Of a DNA stretch of 8,341 bases, positions 6,383-8,341 are shown one piece after another. The notes under the pieces are model-generated. The model was not told where the DNA came from and did no database searches. It was given only the letters and a program-made list of their open reading frames with translations. This stretch comes from an uncultured Aeromonadales bacterium (GTDB lineage: Bacteria > Pseudomonadota > Gammaproteobacteria > Enterobacterales > Succinivibrionaceae), in NCBI GenBank assembly GCA_902796095.1, contig CADBNP010000148.1, positions 1 to 8,341 of the forward strand, in the 5' to 3' direction. How positions within the stretch are numbered: the stretch's first letter is position 1; each line of letters opens with the position of its first letter. A program made the position numbers and the translations under genes.

Positions 6383-7402
6383 ATGTCTCGTCACAGGCGG
6401 GCGCACGGCAGAGATATCGACGGCATCCTGCTGCTTAATAAATCTGCCGGCATGACTTCAAGTTTTGCTCTGCAGAGAGTGAAACAGATTTTTAATGCCA
6501 ACAAGGCCGGTCATACAGGTGCATTGGATCCCCTTGCCACTGGCATGCTTCCGATCTGTCTGGGAGAGGCTACAAAGTTTTCCCAGCTTCTTCTTGATTC
6601 TGACAAAAGTTATGAGGTGACAGCGCGTCTCGGCATCAGAACCGATACGTCTGATGCCGACGGTCAGGTTATTTCCAGAAGACCGAACAGTTCAACTCTT
6701 GAGGATATCCGGAATGCACTTAAGCATTTCTCAGGCGAGATAATGCAGGTTCCTTCCATGTTTTCTGCACTCAAATACAAAGGCAGACCGCTTTATGAGT
6801 ATGCAAGAAACGGCATTGAAGTCCCGCGAGAGGCACGTCCCATAAAAATCTATGAGAATAAGATCGTTTCTTATGACGGAGATCTGCTGTCTCTTTCCAT
6901 AAGCTGTTCCAAGGGCACCTACATCAGAACGATTGTAGATGATCTCGGAGAGATGCTTGGTTGCGGTGCTCATGTTGTGCGGCTTCACAGGACACGTGTA
7001 GCCTCATATGATCCTGCAAAAATGGTTACTCTTGAAGAACTTAACTGTCTTCTCAGTGAAAGTCTGGAGTCTTCTGAGGGACACCGGGATGAACTGGACG
7101 AACTCCTTCTTCCGCTGGACAGTGCCGTGTCAGGTTTTGAAGTGTTTACTGTTGAACCGGATTTGCTTTTTAAAATTCTTAACGGTCAGGCCGTGTCTGT
7201 GAAGAAATTGCAGAATAATGACTGTCAGGTAAGGCTTTATGACAGTATCCACGGATACTTTATAGGGGTTGCGGATATCGAGGACGGAGTCTTAAAGCCG
7301 AGGAGACTTGTCAGAAGTCTTGACGTTCTTTCCCTGCTTCCGGATCATACGCCGTTGATTTCCTCTGCTGATAATAGTCCGGCAGATAATCCTCTGCTTT
7401 AA
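6383..7402 (+). CDS. truB: tRNA pseudouridine(55) synthase TruB
   Basis: TruB converts U55 in the T-loop of nearly all elongator tRNAs to pseudouridine and also acts as a tRNA chaperone. The catalytic aspartate is D49 within HTGALDPLATGML (44-56). Other family motifs are YEVTARLG (77-84), the active-site-lining tyrosine in SYEV (Y77), and KGTYIRT (177-183). The C-terminal PUA-like domain runs from about 244 to 310 (LPLDSAV, then LNGQAV and FIGVADIEDG). At 339 residues it is about 25 longer than the E. coli enzyme. The extra length lies in an acidic, Ser/Leu-rich linker (about 222-240) and a polar tail (about 320-339). GAGGAG (6366-6371) overlaps the end of rbfA and lies 11 bases before ATG 6383, which suggests translational coupling. 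Confidence 0.98.
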   Translation: MSRHRRAHGRDIDGILLLNKSAGMTSSFALQRVKQIFNANKAGHTGALDPLATGMLPICLGEATKFSQLLLDSDKSYEVTARLGIRTDTSDADGQVISRRPNSSTLEDIRNALKHFSGEIMQVPSMFSALKYKGRPLYEYARNGIEVPREARPIKIYENKIVSYDGDLLSLSISCSKGTYIRTIVDDLGEMLGCGAHVVRLHRTRVASYDPAKMVTLEELNCLLSESLESSEGHRDELDELLLPLDSAVSGFEVFTVEPDLLFKILNGQAVSVKKLQNNDCQVRLYDSIHGYFIGVADIEDGVLKPRRLVRSLDVLSLLPDHTPLISSADNSPADNPLL

Positions 7403-7426
7403 ACAGAATTGTTTTTGTGATAAAAT
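7398..7426 (+). promoter_or_regulatory. Promoter of rpsO with an extended -10 element
   Basis: TAAAAT (7421-7426, five of six) is preceded by TGA (7418-7420), giving an extended -10 TGN motif. TTTAAA (7398-7403, four of six) lies 17 bases upstream at the end of truB. The start would fall near 7433, inside the terminator hairpin. Confidence 0.55.
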
Positions 7427-7428
7427 TC

Positions 7429-7453
7429 ACTCGCTTTTGAGCGGAGTTTTTTT
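7429..7453 (+). terminator. Intrinsic terminator after truB
   Basis: ACTC-GCT (7429-7435) pairs with AGC-GAGT (7440-7447), with one bulged G (7443) and a TTTG loop; T continues to 7453. It would stop or reduce transcripts coming from truB. Confidence 0.7.
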
Positions 7454-7511
7454 CTGTTCTGAGGCGAGCAGTTTCGATGGCTGGATTAGTGATCGGTCAT
7501 CGGTGTTTTTT
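7454..7511 (+). promoter_or_regulatory. Two-hairpin rpsO leader, candidate S15 autoregulatory element
   Basis: CTGTTC (7454-7459) pairs with GAGCAG (7466-7471), with one wobble. A second, 10-bp stem joins 7475-7484 to 7493-7502 with three G-U wobbles and an 8-base loop, and is followed by a T-rich run (7506-7511). In E. coli, S15 represses rpsO by binding a leader that forms two stem-loops or a pseudoknot. The G-C next to G-U (7479-7498, 7480-7497) resembles the feature S15 recognises in 16S rRNA. The role is inferred from position and shape. The second stem with its T-run could also work as a weak terminator. Confidence 0.4.
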
Positions 7512-7531
7512 CTTATTTATGGAGTATTAAA

Positions 7532-7801
7532 ATGTCACTAACCAATGAACAGCGCCTTGCTATCATTAAGGAATACGGTCGTGATGAAAAGGATACCGGA
7601 TCAACTGAGGTTCAGGTAGCTCTTTTAACAGCAAGAATTAATGATCTTCAGCCTCATTTCGAAAAGAACAAGAAGGATCATGCAAGCCGTCGCGGTCTGC
7701 TGCATCTTGTTTCTCAGCGTCGCGGACTTCTGGATTATCTTCGCGGTAAGGATGAAGAGAGATATGCAAATCTGGTTCGCAAGCTTGGTCTGCGCAAGTA
7801 A
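7532..7801 (+). CDS. rpsO: 30S ribosomal protein S15
   Basis: S15 is a primary-binding protein of the 16S rRNA central domain (helices 20-22) and helps form an intersubunit bridge. The 89 residues equal the E. coli length. Four helices are expected, and the RNA-contacting residues are present: DTGSTEVQ (21-28) and KKDHASRRGLL (47-57) with H42, D49 and S52. The C-terminus ends LVRKLGLRK. ATG 7532 follows GGAG (7521-7524) at seven bases. The gene is set off from truB by 129 bases with its own promoter and from pnp by a terminator, matching the rpsO-pnp arrangement of E. coli. Confidence 0.98.
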   Translation: MSLTNEQRLAIIKEYGRDEKDTGSTEVQVALLTARINDLQPHFEKNKKDHASRRGLLHLVSQRRGLLDYLRGKDEERYANLVRKLGLRK

Positions 7802-7840
7802 GACAGTTTAGCTATCAGTCTCCTATTAGTTTGATTACAG

Positions 7841-7868
7841 AGCCGGAATTGCATGTTCCGGTTTTTTT
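7841..7868 (+). terminator. Intrinsic terminator after rpsO
   Basis: CCGGAA (7843-7848) and TTCCGG (7856-7861) form a perfect 6-bp stem with a 7-base loop, extendable by a G-T and an A-T pair, followed by seven T (7862-7868). It corresponds to the partial terminator between rpsO and pnp in E. coli. Confidence 0.85.
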
Positions 7869-7964
7869 GTTTCTTCAGCAGTTCATTTTCTTTTCTGACG
7901 ACGATTCAGTCTGTCCATTTTTCTGCTTTGTATTTTCAGACTGCTGATATGGCACCTGGCTTAA

Positions 7965-8035
7965 AAACGGATCCGCCTTCTCTTCGAACTCCGGATTTAT
8001 ATGACAGAGGGATCCTCTGTTTCGGGATCCCGTTT
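7965..8035 (+). promoter_or_regulatory. Long imperfect hairpin in the rpsO-pnp spacer, candidate RNase III / PNPase control site
   Basis: Bases 7965-7975 pair with 8023-8035 over 11 base pairs with two single-base bulges (8025 and 8031). Within the loop, ACAGAGG (8004-8010) and CCTCTGT (8014-8020) form a further perfect 7-bp stem. In E. coli the pnp leader forms a long stem cut by RNase III, after which PNPase represses its own mRNA. This hairpin occupies a similar place. Function is inferred. The remainder of the 7869-8095 spacer shows no gene. Confidence 0.45.
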
Positions 8036-8095
8036 ACCTGATTTTGACTTTCCTCATTCTTTTGACAAAATCTTATCTTTTTTTGTTCTTATAGT

Positions 8096-8124
8096 TTCAC
8101 GTTGTTTTTAATTTCATCTATAAT
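8096..8124 (+). promoter_or_regulatory. Sigma70-type promoter of pnp
   Basis: A perfect TATAAT (8119-8124) has TTCACG (8096-8101, four of six) 17 bases upstream. The start would be near 8131, giving a short leader of about 38 nt. A weaker pair, TTGACT (8044-8049) and CAAAAT (8066-8071) with 16-base spacing, could be an additional promoter. Confidence 0.55.
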
Positions 8125-8168
8125 TACTCTGTTTTAATGTACGTAAAGAATATAAAGGAATTTTTAAA

Positions 8169-8341
8169 GTGGATCCTAAGGTAAAAAAATTTAAATACGG
8201 TCAGCATACCGTAACTCTTGAGACTGGTGTAATCGGAAAGCAGGCAAATGCTGCAGTTATGGCAAGCATGGATGATACATCCGTTTTTGTAACTGTGGTA
8301 GGAGTAAAGGATGAGCCTGATGAGGAACGTGACTTTTTCCC
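8169..8341 (+). CDS. pnp: Polyribonucleotide nucleotidyltransferase (PNPase), N-terminal part
   Basis: PNPase degrades RNA from the 3' end using phosphate and is a core part of the RNA degradosome. Only the first 57 codons are present; the gene continues past the window. The start is GTG 8169, with AAGGAA (8155-8160) eight bases upstream. The translated N-terminus, with KFKYGQHTVTLETG (7-20), AAVMASMDDTSVFVTVVG (28-45) and a final DFFP, aligns with the first RNase PH domain of E. coli PNPase from its second residue onward. It has about two extra residues in the acidic segment before DFFP. It follows rpsO as in other gammaproteobacteria, with its own promoter and possible read-through from rpsO. 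Confidence 0.95.
   Translation, partial: MDPKVKKFKYGQHTVTLETGVIGKQANAAVMASMDDTSVFVTVVGVKDEPDEERDFF

Noticed and set aside
7853..8041. Small reading frame in the rpsO-pnp spacer
   Set aside because: It begins inside the rpsO terminator stem, has no ribosome binding site, and its Phe/Ser-rich product reflects T-rich DNA and hairpins.
8062..8094. Perfect TTGACA (8062-8067) as a pnp -35 box
   Set aside because: No acceptable -10 box lies 16-18 bases downstream; the nearest candidate, TTATAG, is 21 bases away.

Overview
The window is a chromosomal segment from a gammaproteobacterium. It carries the conserved rimP-nusA-infB-rbfA-truB-rpsO-pnp cluster in the same gene order as Escherichia coli, and all encoded proteins are clearly gammaproteobacterial in sequence. 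The infB coding region is close to E. coli through the G domain and C-terminal domains. The tRNA-Leu(GAG) gene next door also sits near this cluster in E. coli (leuU). AT-rich intergenic DNA, an IF2 without its N-terminal subdomain, and a nearby AAA/PD-(D/E)XK-type accessory gene would fit a host-associated anaerobe such as a member of the Succinivibrionaceae (Aeromonadales). That placement is inference and is not shown by the sequence alone.

Layout. Positions 1-429 hold the 3' end of an accessory gene with a PD-(D/E)XK nuclease-like C-terminal domain. Positions 430-753 are mostly non-coding but include a start-less open stretch (485-706) that looks like a gene remnant. A tRNA-Leu(GAG) gene lies on the minus strand (754-839), with its promoter at 888-915. 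The 615 bases from 840 to 1454 hold that promoter, a good sigma70 promoter pointing the other way (1162-1190), and a structured leader of about 258 nt. The leader ends in an intrinsic-terminator-like hairpin just before rimP. Then come rimP (TTG start, 1455), nusA, infB, rbfA and truB, all with short spacers (8-29 nt) and evidently co-transcribed. A terminator/promoter overlap separates truB from rpsO. A clear intrinsic terminator follows rpsO, and a 367-base spacer with a long imperfect hairpin and a second promoter precedes pnp, which is cut by the window end after 57 codons.

How the genes work together. The cluster couples transcription, ribosome maturation and translation. RimP and RbfA mature the 30S subunit. 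NusA controls RNA polymerase pausing, termination and antitermination. IF2 brings initiator tRNA to the 30S subunit. TruB makes pseudouridine 55 in tRNAs. S15 nucleates assembly of the 16S central domain. PNPase degrades RNA. The leader attenuator ahead of rimP-nusA, the two-hairpin leader ahead of rpsO and the hairpin ahead of pnp sit where feedback control of NusA, S15 and PNPase is known in other bacteria.

I found no CRISPR array, insertion sequence or clearly new multi-gene system. The points most worth a second look are the non-coding leaders, the missing IF2 N-terminal subdomain and the gene remnant near the left edge.
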